Positions 1 to 12,322 are shown, numbered from the stretch's first letter. The stretch: DNA of 64,000 nt from Erinaceus europaeus (GCF_950295315.1 NC_080172.1:79751118-79815117), one strand, 5' to 3'. Notes: generated by a model from the letters alone, not told the origin. A program made the numbers and translations.

Positions 1-1316
1 TGGCCTTTTGGATCTCTTTTATGGAGAATATTCTGTTCATATCCTCTCCCTATTTTTGAATGGGGTCATTTGTTTTCTTGTTATTGAGTTTGATGAGCTC
101 TTTATATATCTTGATTATTAGTCTCTTATCTGTTGTATGGCATGTAAAAATCTCCCATTCTGTGGGAGATCTCTCTGTTTCGGTGGTGGTTTCTTTTGCT
201 GTGCAGAAACACTTTAATTTGTTCCATTGGTTTACTTTTTATTTAGTCTTCTTTGTAATTGGATTCATTTCATTGAAGATGCCTTTAAAATTTAGATGGA
301 AATAGTTTTGCCAATATTTTCCTCTAAGTAATTGATAGTTTCTGTTCTAACATCCAAGTTCTTGATCCACTTGGAATTTAATTTTGTATTTGGTGGAATA
401 AAGTGGTTCAGTTTCATTCTTCTGCATGTTTCAACCCAATATTTCCAACACCATATGTTGAAGAGACTGTCCTTTCCCCATTTAATAATCTGGGCACCTT
501 TGTCGAAGATTAGAGCTGATAGGTGTAGAGGCTTACTTCTAAACTCTCAATTCTATTTCATTGGTCAGTGTGTCTATTTATATTCCAGTACCAAACAGTT
601 TTGATTACAATGGCTCTATACTACAATTTGAGATCTGGGAGTGTGATATTTCCAGTCCTGTGGTTTCTTCTCAAGATTGTTTGGCAATTCTAGGTCATTT
701 CTGGTTCCAGATAAACATTTGTGGCTTTTGTTCTATTCTCCTAAAAAAATGGTTGGTTGGGATCTTGATGGGAATTGCAGTAATTATGTATATTGCTCTG
801 GGCAGTATATTCATTTTGATGTGTTAATTCTTCCAAACCATGAACATGGAAAATTTTCCACTTCCTTGTGTCTTCTTCCACTTCCTTGAATAGTGACTCA
901 TAATTTTAAGTATACAAGTCTTTCACTTCTTTGGTTAGATTTATTCCTAGATATTTTATTGTTTTTTGTTGCTATAGTAAAAGGAATTGATATCTGGATT
1001 ATTTGCATAGAGGAATGCCATTGGCTTTTGTATGTTAATTTTGTAGCTTGACACCTTATTGTTTTACCTGATAATTTCCAAGATTCTTTAGGTTCTTTAG
1101 GCTGGATTCTTTAGGTTTTTCTATGTATATTATCACATCATCTGCAAACAGTGAGAGTTTGACTTCTTCTCTTCCAACCTGTGTCCCTTTAATTCCTTGC
1201 TCTGATTTGCTGATTGCTACAGAAAAAACTTCCAACACTATGTTGAATAGTAATGGTGATAATGGGCAGTCTTGTCTAGTGCCTGAACTGAGGGGGAATG
1301 CTTCCAGTTAAAGTCT
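1..1316 (-). mobile_element. L1 LINE fragment, antisense ORF2 (RT domain to C-terminal region)
   Basis: Read on the minus strand, this is L1 ORF2. At 1056-1238 the frame contains the RT catalytic block [14 protein letters not shown], followed by the post-RT region down to position 1. The plus strand has the typical antisense-L1 wording (for example around 60-300 and 1180-1300) and is close to the copies at 18.5-22.7 kb and 34.6-35.8 kb. The element runs off the left edge. It is 5'-truncated near 1316 and broken by many stops, so it is inactive. Confidence 0.9.
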
Positions 1317-1347
1317 TTATTTTTTAAGAGTATCATCTAGGAAGATA

Positions 1348-1621
1348 TTGTTCTTTTTTTTTGCCACCATATTTACCACTGGGGCTTGGTGCCTGCACTA
1401 TGAATCCATCACTCTATGGGGCCAATTTGTTTTCCTTTTTCCTCTCTCTCTCTCTCTTTCTATTTTTACCTGACAGGATAGAAAGAAATTGAAAGGGGAG
1501 GGGTGATACAGAGGAGGAAAGACAGACAACTGCAGACCTGCTCATGAAGTGTTCCCTCTGTAGGTAGAGAGCAGGGTCTAGAATCCCGGGTTCTTGCACA
1601 TTTGTGCCACTGCCTGCCCAT
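1348..1621 (-). mobile_element. SINE-A (ERI-type), long form
   Basis: A poly-T start is followed by the 3' module (GGGGCTTGGTGCCTGCACTATGAATCCA), the GA-rich block, the CTGCAGACCTGCT core in antisense and a degenerate tRNA head ending near 1621. Confidence 0.85.
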
Positions 1622-1826
1622 GAGATTGCTTGTTTCCTTCTTTGTATCTGTCTTTTACAAAGTCAGTTCCAACAGACTTGGAGTTCAATAATGATCTGAG
1701 TGAAGAAATAGTAAAGGCAACAACAACAACAACAATATAACATACAGAAATCCAACATGTCCACTTGTTCTCTGAGGGGCTAAAAATAAAGTCAGGAGCA
1801 ACAAATAGGATTAAAGAATGGTGATT

Positions 1827-2015
1827 TGGGGGCCAGGAGGTGGCACACCTGGTTAAGCACATACATTACCATGGGCAAGGATGTGGGTTCAACCCCTGGT
1901 CCCCACCTGCAGGGAGAAACTTCAGGAGTGGTGAAGCAGGGCTGCAGTTGTCTCTTTGTCTCTCCCTCCTCCTCCCCTCTCAATTTTTCTCTTTCTCTAT
2001 TCAATAATAAAAAAA
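1827..2015 (+). mobile_element. SINE-A, short form with intact target-site duplication
   Basis: A tRNA-derived head (GGCACACCTGGTTAAGCACA, box B GGGTTCAACCCC) is followed by the CCCACCTGCAGGGAG core, a CT-rich region and a poly(A) tail. The 14-bp direct repeat AAAGAATGGTGATT flanks it at 1813-1826 and 2016-2029, so both ends are firm. Confidence 0.95.
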
Positions 2016-2029
2016 AAAGAATGGTGATT

Positions 2030-2669
2030 GCTATTTTGTCTCTGCAAAGACACTGGTATAAATGATCTTGCGTCCCCATAGACATAAATGCAAGATTAAA
2101 CTGACTTTAGAAAAGTCCTAGAGTCCTCTACACACAAAACTCCAGAACATCTCCTTCTCTGGTTAGGGGCTATGTCTGCAATCCTGGGCTACTGTTGTGG
2201 TACATTATTAACCAAAGTAATTGTCTACTACTCTGCAGTAACAGAGGTGGTAATACAAAGGTTGGCATACGGCACTGTGCAAGCTCAGTACCTCCCATCT
2301 TAAAGATGGCATAAGTAAAAGAGACTAAACATTCAAATAATATTGACTGGATGAGTAAATTCCATAATTTTAGGCAACTGTTTTCAACAAAGTCAACACA
2401 GCTGGGAAAACTTGATTTACAATATAATTTACTAAATACCACATGGGGCTGAATGACAGAGGGAGACAGACAGCCTAGAGAAGACATGTCTATTGGGAAA
2501 AATGGCCATGAAAATATTGTGTTATACCTTGGAAATGGATAAAGCATGTGGTTATTCAACAATAAAAGCAAACATTCAACATTTCAAGGAAGCAAATGAA
2601 TTTTCATGCAATGAGTAAAATGCTGTCAACATAACTACCTCTTAAACCATTCACAGTTTAGAAGTGCAG
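2030..2669. other. Unique intronic DNA
   Basis: No repeat, RNA gene or exon recognised. A 133-codon minus-strand open frame at 2170-2571 has no recognisable domain and lies in ordinary AT-rich sequence, so I read it as chance. Confidence 0.5.
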
Positions 2670-3021
2670 GGGATCAGGCAGTAGCACAGTGGGTTAAGCA
2701 CCCATGGTGCGAAGCGCAAGGACCAGCACAGAGATCCCTGTTTGAGCCCCTGGTTCCCCCACCTGCAGTGGGGGTGGGGGGGGTCTCTTCACAAGTGGTG
2801 AAGTAAGTCTGCAGGTATCTGTCTTTCTCTCCCCTTCTATGTCTTCCCCTCCACTCTCGAGTTCTCTGTCCTATACAATGACAGCAACAACAACAATAAT
2901 AACAACAACAACGACAATAAACAAGGGCAACAAAGGGGGGAAAATAGTCTCTCGAAGCAGTGGATTTGTAATGCAGGCACCGAGTCTCAGCAATAACTCT
3001 GGAGGTAAATAAATACATAAA
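2670..3021 (+). mobile_element. SINE-A, long form
   Basis: Head GGCAGTAGCACAGTGGGTTAAG, the core with CTGCAGGTATCTGTCTTTCTC, a CAA/CAACAATAA-rich linker and the 3' module with GCACCGAGTCTCAGCAATAACTC. The short repeat AAGTGCA flanks it at about 2662 and 3022. Confidence 0.93.
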
Positions 3022-3028
3022 TAAGTGC

Positions 3029-4063
3029 ATCTGTAGGTTTTATTACTGATAAAACACAACTTTTAGAGAAGTATGTGACTTTAGTAAGTTAATTTCTTCA
3101 CTGAGTTGTCAATGTAATCCATGACACAAAAGTTAAAGTTTAGCTGATTAAGAGTAATTTAAGTTAAATGGTATGGAAGTGAAAAAAATCGCCAATGTTC
3201 AGGATAATAAACTGAAAGCACAGAAAAGACCCATGCCAGGCTAGAAATGCAAAGCACTAAGCTTTGCATCTTTAAAAATGTAGTTACAAAACAATTAGAG
3301 AAGGAAGGAAAGAAGAAAGGAAAACTGATAATCTCACCTGTGGAAAAAAAAAAAAAACCAAAACATGAGGCTTGAAAGATTGTGATTTTTTTGTGGGGAA
3401 ATTAGGAAAATAAATAATATATGAGGGTGTTTTGTTTTCTGTCCTTTAATTAATGAGGGCTAAGAAACTAAAAATAAAATTCTGGACTTCCAGCTTTAAA
3501 GATGAACTGTTGGAACATGGTTACAGATGAATGCAATGACTTGTGAAGTAGTATTATCTACGCATCTCACTAAAAAGACGGATGTTTTTGATATCTAAAT
3601 ATAGCTATTAACTGGGAGAAAGATTACAAAATTAATTAAAACTTCTCGTTTAAAGTTAGAGGTGATGCTTACAGTTAATGAGTTTAATGAGAAATACATG
3701 ATCCACACAGTAACATTTGAGAGCAAACAGGGAACTTGTTTGAAATTAGATATACTAGTACAATCAGTATATTGAAATTTTGCTAGATCAATATGGAAAT
3801 ATGATTCCCGTACTGTAAATGTCCCCTCCTCAATTATTAGATTGGGAGTATATTTTCATTTATCTCCATTCCAAAATGCTTTGTCACTTTTTGGGTTGGT
3901 TTAACATTCTTATCATTCAGGTACTTTTACTGAGCTTAAAACACTAACATTGAAATAATTCACAGATCCTTTATTGCTTAGCTGGAGATTTGGAATTTTG
4001 GGACCTAACTTGATAGAGATAATCCTAGATTTGAAGGTTTGATATTGGCCTCCAAAGGCCTTT
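3029..4063. other. Unique intronic DNA
   Basis: AT-rich, with short purine and poly(A) runs near 3300-3360. No repeat family or exon recognised. Confidence 0.5.
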
Positions 4064-4290
4064 TGAAGGAAGAAGGAAGGAAGGAAGGAAGGAAGGAAGG
4101 AAGGAAGGAAGGAAGGAAGGGAGGGAGGGAGGAGAAAGGAAGAGAGGGAAGGGGAAGGGGAAGGGGAAGGGGAAGGAAAAGGGGAAGGAAAAGGGGAAGG
4201 AAAAGGGGAAGGGAAGGGAAGGGAAGGGAAGGGAAGGGAAGGGAAGGGAAGGGAAGGGAAGGGAAGGGAAGGGAAGGGAAAGGAAGGGAA
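4064..4290 (+). repeat. Purine microsatellite, (GGAA)n to (GGGAA)n
   Basis: About 225 bases of nearly pure GGAA repeats grading into GGGGAA, GGAAAA and finally regular GGGAA units. The long open frames on both strands here are products of the repeat, not genes. Confidence 0.98.
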
Positions 4291-5371
4291 AGAAAGCCAC
4301 AAAAATGATACTAAAAAAAGAAAATAATAATAAAAGACTGCCTAAAATTACTCAAGTGTAGAAATATACTTAACACCTAATCTGTTCTTTCATAACTGTC
4401 ATTTCTTTATGCTTTTCCCAATTCCTTCCTTGCTTTTTATAATTAAATTGAAATTTACTCAGTGATTACTATGTTGTAGGAAAGAAGCTAAATCTTCTCA
4501 TGATTAGAATACAATCTTGCATTTCTGTTTAAACTACTGTAACAGCAAACTGAATGGTTTTCATATGAAAATGGGGCATATCATATACTCTTCTAACACA
4601 CACATGTATTCTTTTTGTTCATCTGTCTATCTATATATCTTCCATTTCTCTTAAATGGAAATCTTTTAGGATTACCAAATAAAATGAAAAATAAGTTTCA
4701 AGTCCATTGCCTTAAACACATGTGGCATGTATTATTTCCATTTCACCCATCATCTTTTCAGAGATACAAGAAAATAAAGAAGGATTTTATCTTTTTTGTT
4801 CATCACTGCATCTCTAGCACATAAAGATGTGTATGTCGTAATATGATGAATGTTCAATGAATAAATGAATGAATGTGGATGAAGCAAGATAAAGATATGA
4901 TAATAAGACCATTCAATAACAAGTATAATTCTCTTTTATTTCATTCAATAATAGATTTTTCTCCCTCGACATATACAAATACATAATTCAGAATTCACAA
5001 CAATCCACAATAAAAGTGCTTTAATCTCAATTTTCAGTGCATATAGTATCTGTACCACACAGCACACCACTTAAACATTAATGATTTTCATTACTACTTA
5101 ATTGCTCTTTGAGGATACCATTTGTTTTTCATACAAAGAAGCAGTTATCCTTAAACAGTCTTCTTGATGCTGTATTTGAATTGTGGCTAACCGGATGTTC
5201 CCAGTCATATACTTGAATCTCGACAGAAGAAGGTATCATATAAAATTTTTCTTCTAGTCTCCTCTTTGATAATTATGTAAATCAGAAACTATAAGTACAT
5301 CATTTAACGAAGTCCAATATATGCAATGTTGTAAGATAGTAACTTCCACAAATATATGTATAAAAGTTTAA
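4291..5371. other. Unique intronic DNA
   Basis: AT-rich sequence with no recognised repeat, exon or RNA gene. Confidence 0.5.
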
Positions 5372-5502
5372 ACTCTTTTTTTTTTTTCCAGAGCACTGCC
5401 TTAACTCTGGTTTATGGTGGTGCTGGGGATGGAACCTGGGACATTCATTGCTTCCAGCATGAATGTCTTTTTGCATAACCACTATGCTATCTCCAAAGGT
5501 CT
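5372..5502 (-). mobile_element. SINE-B
   Basis: The poly-T start, CCAGAGCACTGCCTTAACTC, GGGGATGGAACCTGGGAC (box B antisense) and GCATAACCACTATGCTATCT (head antisense) match the other SINE-B copies in the window. Confidence 0.88.
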
Positions 5503-5738
5503 CTAAATTTAAATTATAGTTACAGTGAAAGACAGAATAGAACTAGAAGAAAATAAAAGCCAGAGTCATTATCTTGTTTTGTGCTTGGGTTCTCTTATTT
5601 AATTTATTGGCTACTGTCTCACAGTGACCTGATATCCAAGTCAGTTCACCCATGTACTTGGATCAGAACCAACAGCTTTATTTAAATAGTTCTTTATCTT
5701 CAATTATTCTGAGTTTCTACTTAAAATTTTAGAAATTG

Positions 5739-6029
5739 GGGAGTCGGGCGGTGGCGCAGTGGGTTAAGCGCACATGGTGCAAATCGCCAGGACCTGCGTA
5801 AGGATTCCAGTTCAAGCCCCCGGCTCCCCACCTGCAGGGGAGTCGCTTCACAAGCAGTGAAGCAGGTCTGCAGGTGTCTGTCTTTCTCTCCTCCTCTCTG
5901 TCTTCCCCTCCTCTCTCCATTTCTCTCTGTCCTATCCAACAACAATGACATTAATAACCACAACAATGTTAAATAACAAGGGCAACAAAAAGGAAAATAA
6001 ATACATTTAAAAAAACTTAATTAAAAAAA
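5739..6029 (+). mobile_element. SINE-A with target-site duplication
   Basis: A well-preserved copy: GGGGAGTCGGGCGGTGGCGC head, AGTTCAAGCCCC box B, the GGGGAGTCGCTTCACAAGCA core, CT-rich tract and A-rich tail. A near-perfect repeat of AATTTTAGAAATTG lies on both sides (about 5724-5738 and 6030-6043). Confidence 0.95.
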
Positions 6030-6177
6030 AAATTTAGAAATTGATCAATTTACTCTAAATAGTTCAGGCAGGCAAGTAAATTTACTACCATACACATTTA
6101 TGTAAACATTTACACTTAACAATCTTTTCTCCACTCCACTATCAACATGTTCTATACTGAGCCAATAAAGAGCATAA

Positions 6178-6179
<2 letters not shown>

Positions 6180-6246
<67 letters not shown>

Positions 6247-6300
6247 AGAGTCAGAGAAGGCATAGAGGCAGAGAAAGAAAATGAAAGAGATCGTGTGTGT

Positions 6301-6352
<52 letters not shown>

Positions 6353-6396
6353 AAGAGGCAGAGAAGGCATAGAGGCAGAGAAAGAAAATGAAAGAT
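6180..6396 (+). repeat. Duplicated (GT)n microsatellite with a 47-bp purine-rich spacer
   Basis: Two (GT)n tracts (about 6180-6244 and 6291-6350) are each followed by almost the same purine-rich sequence, TAAGAG(T)CAGAGAAGGCATAG onward (6245-6292 and 6351-6396). This is a tandem duplication of the repeat plus its flank. Confidence 0.93.
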
Positions 6397-6490
6397 CATA
6401 GCATAGAAATATCCTTCAATTCGGTGGGGGCCAGGCTTGAACTCAGCCAGGTAGCAAACTATCCAAGTGAGTTACTTCACCATCCTAAGA
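6397..6490 (-). mobile_element. SINE-D remnant
   Basis: GTGGGGGCCAGGCTTGAACTCAG followed by AACTATCCAAGTGAGTTACTTC is the antisense tRNA-like head of family D. The 3' part merges into the GT/purine repeats to the left. Confidence 0.65.
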
Positions 6491-8599
6491 CCTTACTTTT
6501 TTTTTTCCTTTGCTGGAATACAGCCAGGAGTTTTTATATATTAAAATATTTGGAACATGAGAGCATTTTAAAGATGATTTTTAATTATACATTTTATTTT
6601 CATGTTTGTTTTTTTTCCTATCTGTCAGAATTAAATCTTCCTGAAAGGCTGCTATGAGGACATAATGAGAGAAGAGCTGAAGTACTATTTAGCAGGAAGC
6701 TTTTTTGGTGTATGTGCAACACAGAAGGCTTCTTTAGTCTTTTATTGATTCATTTCTAAGATAAGTTACTTTGTTGAGCCCTAGGACTAAAATGATCACT
6801 TCTATACTGTAAAAAATTAGCTTATCATATCCAGATGAACATACAAGATAGACTATTGAGACCAGGAAAATAACTGAGTCTCAACTGTCTTGCTTTAAGT
6901 CCATAAAGTAAAATCTGATTACTATTTCCTCCCTATAAGCCAATATAAAAAAGACTTTAAATCAATTATTAAATATCAATTATAATATGAATTAAAAGGT
7001 AAATCAGGAAAATGCAGACAAGCTGAAATTTTTCATTTTGCAAATTCAATCTTGTCCGTAGCTTGTTACATTGGAAATTAAACTGCTGTTTATTTTCTGA
7101 AGCTGTTATGTGGAACATTTTCTGATTATATAATGGTCTGATATGCAATTAAACCAGTTTACTTAAAAAAAATTTTTTTTGAGTGCTCATGTTTACTTTC
7201 TGTGTTTTAAACATGTCAGGTCCTTTAACTATGGTTCTTAATTTAGCTATGCAAAAACCACTCAAGTGCAGTGCATGGTTTATTTGACCAAAATTCACCT
7301 GTGATTACACTGATTTTTAGCTTGCATCATTGTTTCCAGGCCCAAAGATGAGTCATGGACTTTTCATCTCGTATACATTATTGCATCTGTTGTCTTCAGG
7401 ATGGAGTTAATATCCATGGCACAGTGATTGATTTAGAGCGATGATAATGAGATTATGGCTCATGCCCTTAAAGCATGACAACTGAAATCCTATCATTTTC
7501 CACATGAGGAAATATGCTAAATATTATAATATCTGACATGTCTATCACTGTGGGATTAATCCAGCTCTCTGAAACATAGGTTTGATATTTTGATCCATAC
7601 ACATTATCTTCTTTTGTCTTACAAACACACAATAATTGATTTGGAGATAATGAAGGCATGTATTTGCATGCCCAACATTTTAATTCAAAAAAATTTTTAT
7701 AGCCTCTTGGTTCACATCTATCAGTTAAACCAAAGAAACCACAATTATGATCTTTCTCTTCTCTGATTTTGTGGGGTGAGATCCGTGAAAAAGGTACAAG
7801 TATTTAACTATGAATATTTATATTTGAAGTCAGAATAATTTTTTTTGAAAGTTTTCAGACTTATGATCACAAAATATGAAATATACAATCTGACTAGACA
7901 TAGCAGAGTAGTCATATATATTTCCCACATGTAAGATTAACATGACTTAAGGAAATAATTGAGCAGGTTAACATATTTGAGGAGATATTTTACCTTTGCA
8001 AAATATATGTTCTAGAGCTCTTATTAAAACATATATTGGTGATTTTATTTATTTTATTATTATCCTCTAAAAATTAGTATTATCCAAAATCAAATTCAGG
8101 AGTATATCTCTAAGAATAGTAAGGAGTTATTGAAATTCCTGCTATTTATTCATGCAGTCACTGTTGTAGACATCCATCTAGACATTGATCTTTGAATATC
8201 TATCTACACACATGCATTCATGTATTTATGTGTTTAATATTCTAATAAATTTGAGATATTCATATGACTTGAAGAGGACTAAATAATCTTGTTAAGAGTC
8301 AAGATATATATTAATTTATTAATATCATGATGTAGATGCAATTGCAGGCTGAATTTCACCTCTGAAAGGTAAGATAAGAAATAGGAGACATATTAGCTTC
8401 TCTCTTATCTCTGCTTAAATATCATCTAGTAGGCATCTTAACTATTGCCAGGAAAACATTCTTAATTTTTCCAATTTCTACTACATTTCGTTTATATCTT
8501 CATGATCTGATTGAAGTTTGGATTATCTCTGGTTTCTGGATTTAAGGAAAGTGCTACTATGTTAATTTATTTAAAAGTTGTCTTGTAGATTTTGATTTA
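6491..8599. other. Unique intronic DNA
   Basis: About 2 kb of AT-rich sequence with no recognisable repeat, exon or RNA gene. It is one of the longest retroelement-free stretches. Confidence 0.5.
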
Positions 8600-8692
8600 T
8601 TATTTTGCTACCAGATTATTACTGGGTCTCAATGCCTGCAAGAGGACTCTACCACTCCTGGCAGTCTTTTTAATTTTTTTTTTCTTCCCAAG
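8600..8692 (-). mobile_element. SINE-A fragment, 3' module only
   Basis: GCTACCAGATTATTACTGGGTC, then CCACTCCTGGCAGTC and a poly-T run, match the 3' module of long SINE-A in antisense. Nothing of the tRNA head follows, because L1 sequence starts at once. Confidence 0.7.
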
Positions 8693-10312
8693 CATTCTAC
8701 AGGACATAATACTTGAGAACTTCCCTACTCTAGACAACATAAAAAGACATAAGTTCAAGGAGCTCAAAAGGTACCCAAAAATTAACCCAGACTTAAAGAC
8801 ACCAAGACATATCATATATAGAATGGAAAGGAATAAGGCTAAAGAAAGGATCTTGAATACTGCAAGAGAAAAACAAAGAGTCACCTACAGAGGAAAACCC
8901 GTAAGATTAGCAACCGATTTCTCCACACAAACACTAACAGCCAGAAGAGAATGGCAAGATATATATCCAGCTCTCATTGAGAAAGGCTTTCAACCATGAC
9001 TACTGTATCCCGCTAGACTGTCATTCAGACTAGATAGAGGCATAAAAACCTTCTCAGACAAGCAACAGTTGAAGGAATCAACTATCACCAAGCCTGCCCT
9101 GAAAGAAGTTCTGAAAGGTCTCCTATAAACAGACCACCATAAATATGCCATCTATCAGAACACTCTAAAAATCTACAAGAATAGCATTAAAATATCTTCA
9201 GTCTTTGATATCAATAAATGTCAATGGCCTGAATTCATGTATTAAAAGGCACAGAGTAGGAAGATGGATCAGAAAACACAACCCAACAATATGTTGTCTG
9301 CAGGAATCCCACCTACCTCAACAAGACAAAAATAGACTCAAAGTGAAAGGATGGAAAACCATCATACAAGCCAATGGACCACAAAAAAAAGGAACAGCTA
9401 TTTTCATATCTGACACGATAGATTTTAAAATAAATAAAACTTAAAAAAAGATAGGGATGGACATTATTAAAACTCAGAGGATCAGTCAAGAGGTTTTAAC
9501 AATACTAACATCTATGCACCCAATGAGAGGCCATCTAAATACATCAAAAATCTACTGAAAGGGCTACAGAAATAAATTAATAGCAACACAGTAATAATAG
9601 GGGATTTCAACATCCCATGGATGCCAGACCAGAAACCATGAAATACTTAGAGGAAAATATTGGCAGAACTCTTTTCCATCTAAATTTTAAAGGCACCCTC
9701 AATGAAACGAATCCAATTAAATAAAAGAAAAAGCTAAACAATAAACACAAAGAAGAATCTGGACTTGGTATGGTGTATTGCACCAAAGTAAAGGACTCTG
9801 GGGTATGTAGGGGGTGGGGAGGGTTCAGGTTCTGGGACATGATGACAGAGAAGGATCTAGAGGGACACTGAATTGTTACATGGAAAACTGAGAAATGTGA
9901 ACAGGGCTAGATGTCATAATGGTTATGCAAAGAGACTCAATTCCTGAGCCTCCCAAGTCTCAGGTTCATGGTGAATTCACTTTCTTTACTCATCTTTGAT
10001 GGAACTTGAAGATATCATGTTAAGTGAGATAAATCAGAAACAAAACAATGACTATGAATGATCTCACTCATAGGCAGAAGTTGAAAAACAAGATCAGAAG
10101 AGAAAACTAAGCAGAACCTGGACTGAAGTTGGATATGGCACCAAAGCAATAGACTCTGGAGTAGTGGGGAGGATTCAGGTCCTGAAACATGATGGTAGAG
10201 GAGGACCTAGTGGGGGTTGTATTGTTATGTGAAAATGTTATGCATGTACAAACTACTGTATCTTACTGTTGACTGTAAACTATTAATCCCCCAATAAAGA
10301 AATTAAAATGGT
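8693..10312 (+). mobile_element. L1 LINE, sense: ORF1 3' end, ORF2 5' end, large internal deletion, 3' UTR
   Basis: At 8713-8999 the frame encodes the C-terminal part of L1 ORF1p (NFPTLDNIKR... TPRHIIYRMERNKAKERIL... ARREWQDIYPALIEKGFQP). A frame at 9205-9444 begins the ORF2 endonuclease (ISINVNGLNS... CCLQESHLP). Near 9640 the sequence jumps straight to the ORF2 C-terminus and 3' UTR, so the RT is missing. The 3' end runs through the conserved hedgehog-type L1 tail (about 10000-10312) to a CCCCAATAAAGAAATT signal. A SINE-B remnant sits at about 9905-9975. Multiple stops make it inactive. Confidence 0.92.
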
Positions 10313-10401
10313 TTTTTCTTCCCCTCCCTCCCTTTCCCTTCCCATCCCTTCCCATCCCTTCCCTTCCCTTCCCAATTCCTTTCCCTTACCTTTTCTTTCC
10401 C

Positions 10402-10452
<51 letters not shown>
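10313..10452 (+). repeat. Pyrimidine-rich repeat ending in (TC)n
   Basis: CCCTTCCCATCCC-type repeats pass into a pure TC run at about 10404-10452. They follow the L1 poly(A) signal directly. Confidence 0.95.
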
Positions 10453-10455
<3 letters not shown>

Positions 10456-10592
10456 CTGATAGAAACAGAAAAAAGAGTGTAGAGAAGGAGAAACAGATGC
10501 ACTATTACTCCACTACTCTTGAATATTTCCACATTATTGGTGGGGAGCCTTGAACTCAAGTCATCACAGATAGTAGTGTGCCACCATCTTGA
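10456..10592 (-). mobile_element. Degenerate tRNA-derived SINE
   Basis: A purine-rich start (GATAGAAACAGAAAAAAGAG) then GTGGGGAGCCTTGAACTCAAG and GTGTGCCACCATC, the antisense arrangement seen in SINE-A and SINE-D. Confidence 0.65.
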
Positions 10593-10647
10593 TAGAGACA
10601 GAAAGGGATATATATGTGGAGAGAGAGAGAGAAAGAGATAGATTTTT

Positions 10648-10798
10648 AAAAAAAGATTTTATTTATTTATTGATCAGAATGATAGGTGGAGATAGAAAGA
10701 ACCAGACATCACTCTGGTGTGTGTGCTTCTGGGGATCGAACTCAAGACCTCATGCTTTGAGAGTCCAATGTTTTATCTTCTGCACCATCTCCCGGAAC
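10648..10798 (-). mobile_element. SINE-C
   Basis: The ATTTATTTATTGATCAGAATG start, GGGGATCGAACTCAAGACC (box B antisense) and GAGAGTCCAATGTTTTATC... CACCATCTCCC are the antisense form of the head seen at 37803. Confidence 0.75.
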
Positions 10799-10802
10799 AC
10801 GA

Positions 10803-10940
10803 GAAAAAAAAAAGATCTTTAGCACTGCTCCACTGCTCCTAAAAGTTGACGCCCTCCCCAATGTGGGACCAGTTTCTTGAACCTAGGTTCTCACACACAG
10901 CAATGTGTGTGCTCTACCAGATATGCTACCACCCAAACCT
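10803..10940 (-). mobile_element. Degenerate tRNA-derived SINE
   Basis: A poly(A)-rich start, AGCACTGCTCCACTGCTCC, TTCTTGAACCTAGGTTCTC and GTGCTCTACCAGATATGCTACCACC. The 5' head is recognisable but the subfamily is not. Confidence 0.6.
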
Positions 10941-10944
10941 GTAG

Positions 10945-11605
10945 ATACAGATATTAAAATACCTTGAGTAGATACCTAGGAGTGAAATTACTGGTTTGTA
11001 AGATAAATTTATGTTTAACTTTCCGAAGAGGCTGCCAGACTGTTTTATATTCCCACAAATAATAGAAGAGCATTGCAACTTCTCCATATATCACCAACAT
11101 TTATTATCTGTCTTTTGATAGTAGTCTTTGTAATAGGCAGTAAAGTCAACAGGATATAGTGGTTAAAACCATGATGCAAGCTCAAATTCTTTGAATTTAC
11201 ATCACAGTCTTTATCATTCTAAAATTTAACATACTATCTCTAGAATAAGAACAATACTGATATTGATCACAAATAATTGATGGAAGGGAATTTGTATTTG
11301 TATAAGTGTTTGCTTACAAAATAATCTAGCACCTTTCAGATTGCATAGTAGTGTTTCAGTGTACATATAACCCAAAAATTCTTTATCCAATCATCAGTTC
11401 TTTGGCCTTTATGTTAATTCTATACTTTATCTATTGTAAATAGTGTAGTTATGAACACAGTGTAGGAGGGTAGATATAGCCACTGGAACTGGAAGTGATT
11501 ATGTTAAGTGAAATAAGTAAAGAATTTTGGTGAAGCTATAGTGATCTTTATGCACTATTCATGTGTATGAAAATACTCCTGAAATCTTAAAATGTTGTAG
11601 AACAC
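10945..11605 (-). mobile_element. Old L1 3'-region fragments
   Basis: TACCTAGGAGTGAAATTACTGG, GAAGAGGCTGCCAGACTGTTTT and ATTCCCACAAATAATAG match the end of ancient L1 ORF2 and 3' UTR in antisense. After about 11480 there is a sense-orientation scrap (ATTATGTTAAGTGAAATAAGT). Boundaries are uncertain. Confidence 0.55.
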
Positions 11606-11622
11606 TGTTAAATCATTATTAA

Positions 11623-11812
11623 AAAAAAAAAAAAGACAACTATAAATTGAGAGGACAGGGGTGAAAGAGAGGAAGAGAGACAGAGGGACACCTGCAGCAC
11701 TTTTTCACCACTTGTGAAGCTTTCCCCATGCAGGTGGGGACTGGGGGCTATAACCCAGGTCCTTGTGCACTGTAACATGTGCACTCAACCAGGTGTGCTA
11801 CCATCTGGCCCC
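11623..11812 (-). mobile_element. SINE-A with 17-bp target-site duplication
   Basis: Antisense SINE-A ending GTGTGCTACCATCTGGCCCC. TGTTAAATCATTATTAA is repeated exactly at 11606-11622 and 11813-11829. Confidence 0.95.
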
Positions 11813-11837
11813 TGTTAAATCATTATTAACAGTACTT

Positions 11838-12052
11838 TTTTTTTCAATTTTTTCTTGTCATGAGGGCTAGTGCTGGGGCTTGGCACCTGCATGATGAATA
11901 CACCATCTCTGGTGGCCATTTCTTCTTTTTTTCTATTTCTATTTTTATTTGATAAGTCAAAGAGAAATTGAGAGGGGAGGAGAAGATAGAGGAGAGAGAA
12001 AGATAGACATCCGCAGACCTGCTTCACCATTTGTGAAGCATCCTGCGTGCAC
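11838..12052 (-). mobile_element. SINE-A, 5'-truncated
   Basis: Poly-T, the 3' module (GGGGCTTGGCACCTGCATGA), the GA block and GCTTCACCATTTGTGAAGC. It stops at GCGTGCAC before the tRNA head. Confidence 0.85.
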
Positions 12053-12164
12053 ATAGTAAATTCTGTAGGTATTTATCATTATACTAGCTTTGTTAATAGT
12101 ACTCACATATTTATAATATATTTATTCCTTATTTTTTTTGACTACTGAGACTATACTGCTGCAG

Positions 12165-12322
12165 CTTGATTTTTTTTTCAGATAGGGATACAGAAAAAGA
12201 GAAAGGCAACAAACACAGCACCAAAGCTTTCTTGGTGCCTTGGTTAAAATAAGTGGTTTGTACTGGCCTCACAAGCAGGCAAAGCAGGTACCATCCCAGG
12301 TGAGCTATCTCACTAGGTGTAT
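12165..12322 (-). mobile_element. SINE-D
   Basis: A poly-T start, GATAGGGATACAGAAAAAGAG, ACCAAAGCTTTCTTGGTGCC, and the antisense head AGGTACCATCCCAGGTGAGC. Confidence 0.7.

Noticed and set aside
4025..4308. Arg/Gly/Glu- or Ser/Pro/Phe-rich proteins in long open frames
   Set aside because: Products of the GGAA/GGGAA microsatellite on either strand; no flanking coding signal.
6045..6263. A histidine/threonine-repeat protein on the minus strand
   Set aside because: Translation of the (GT)n microsatellite.
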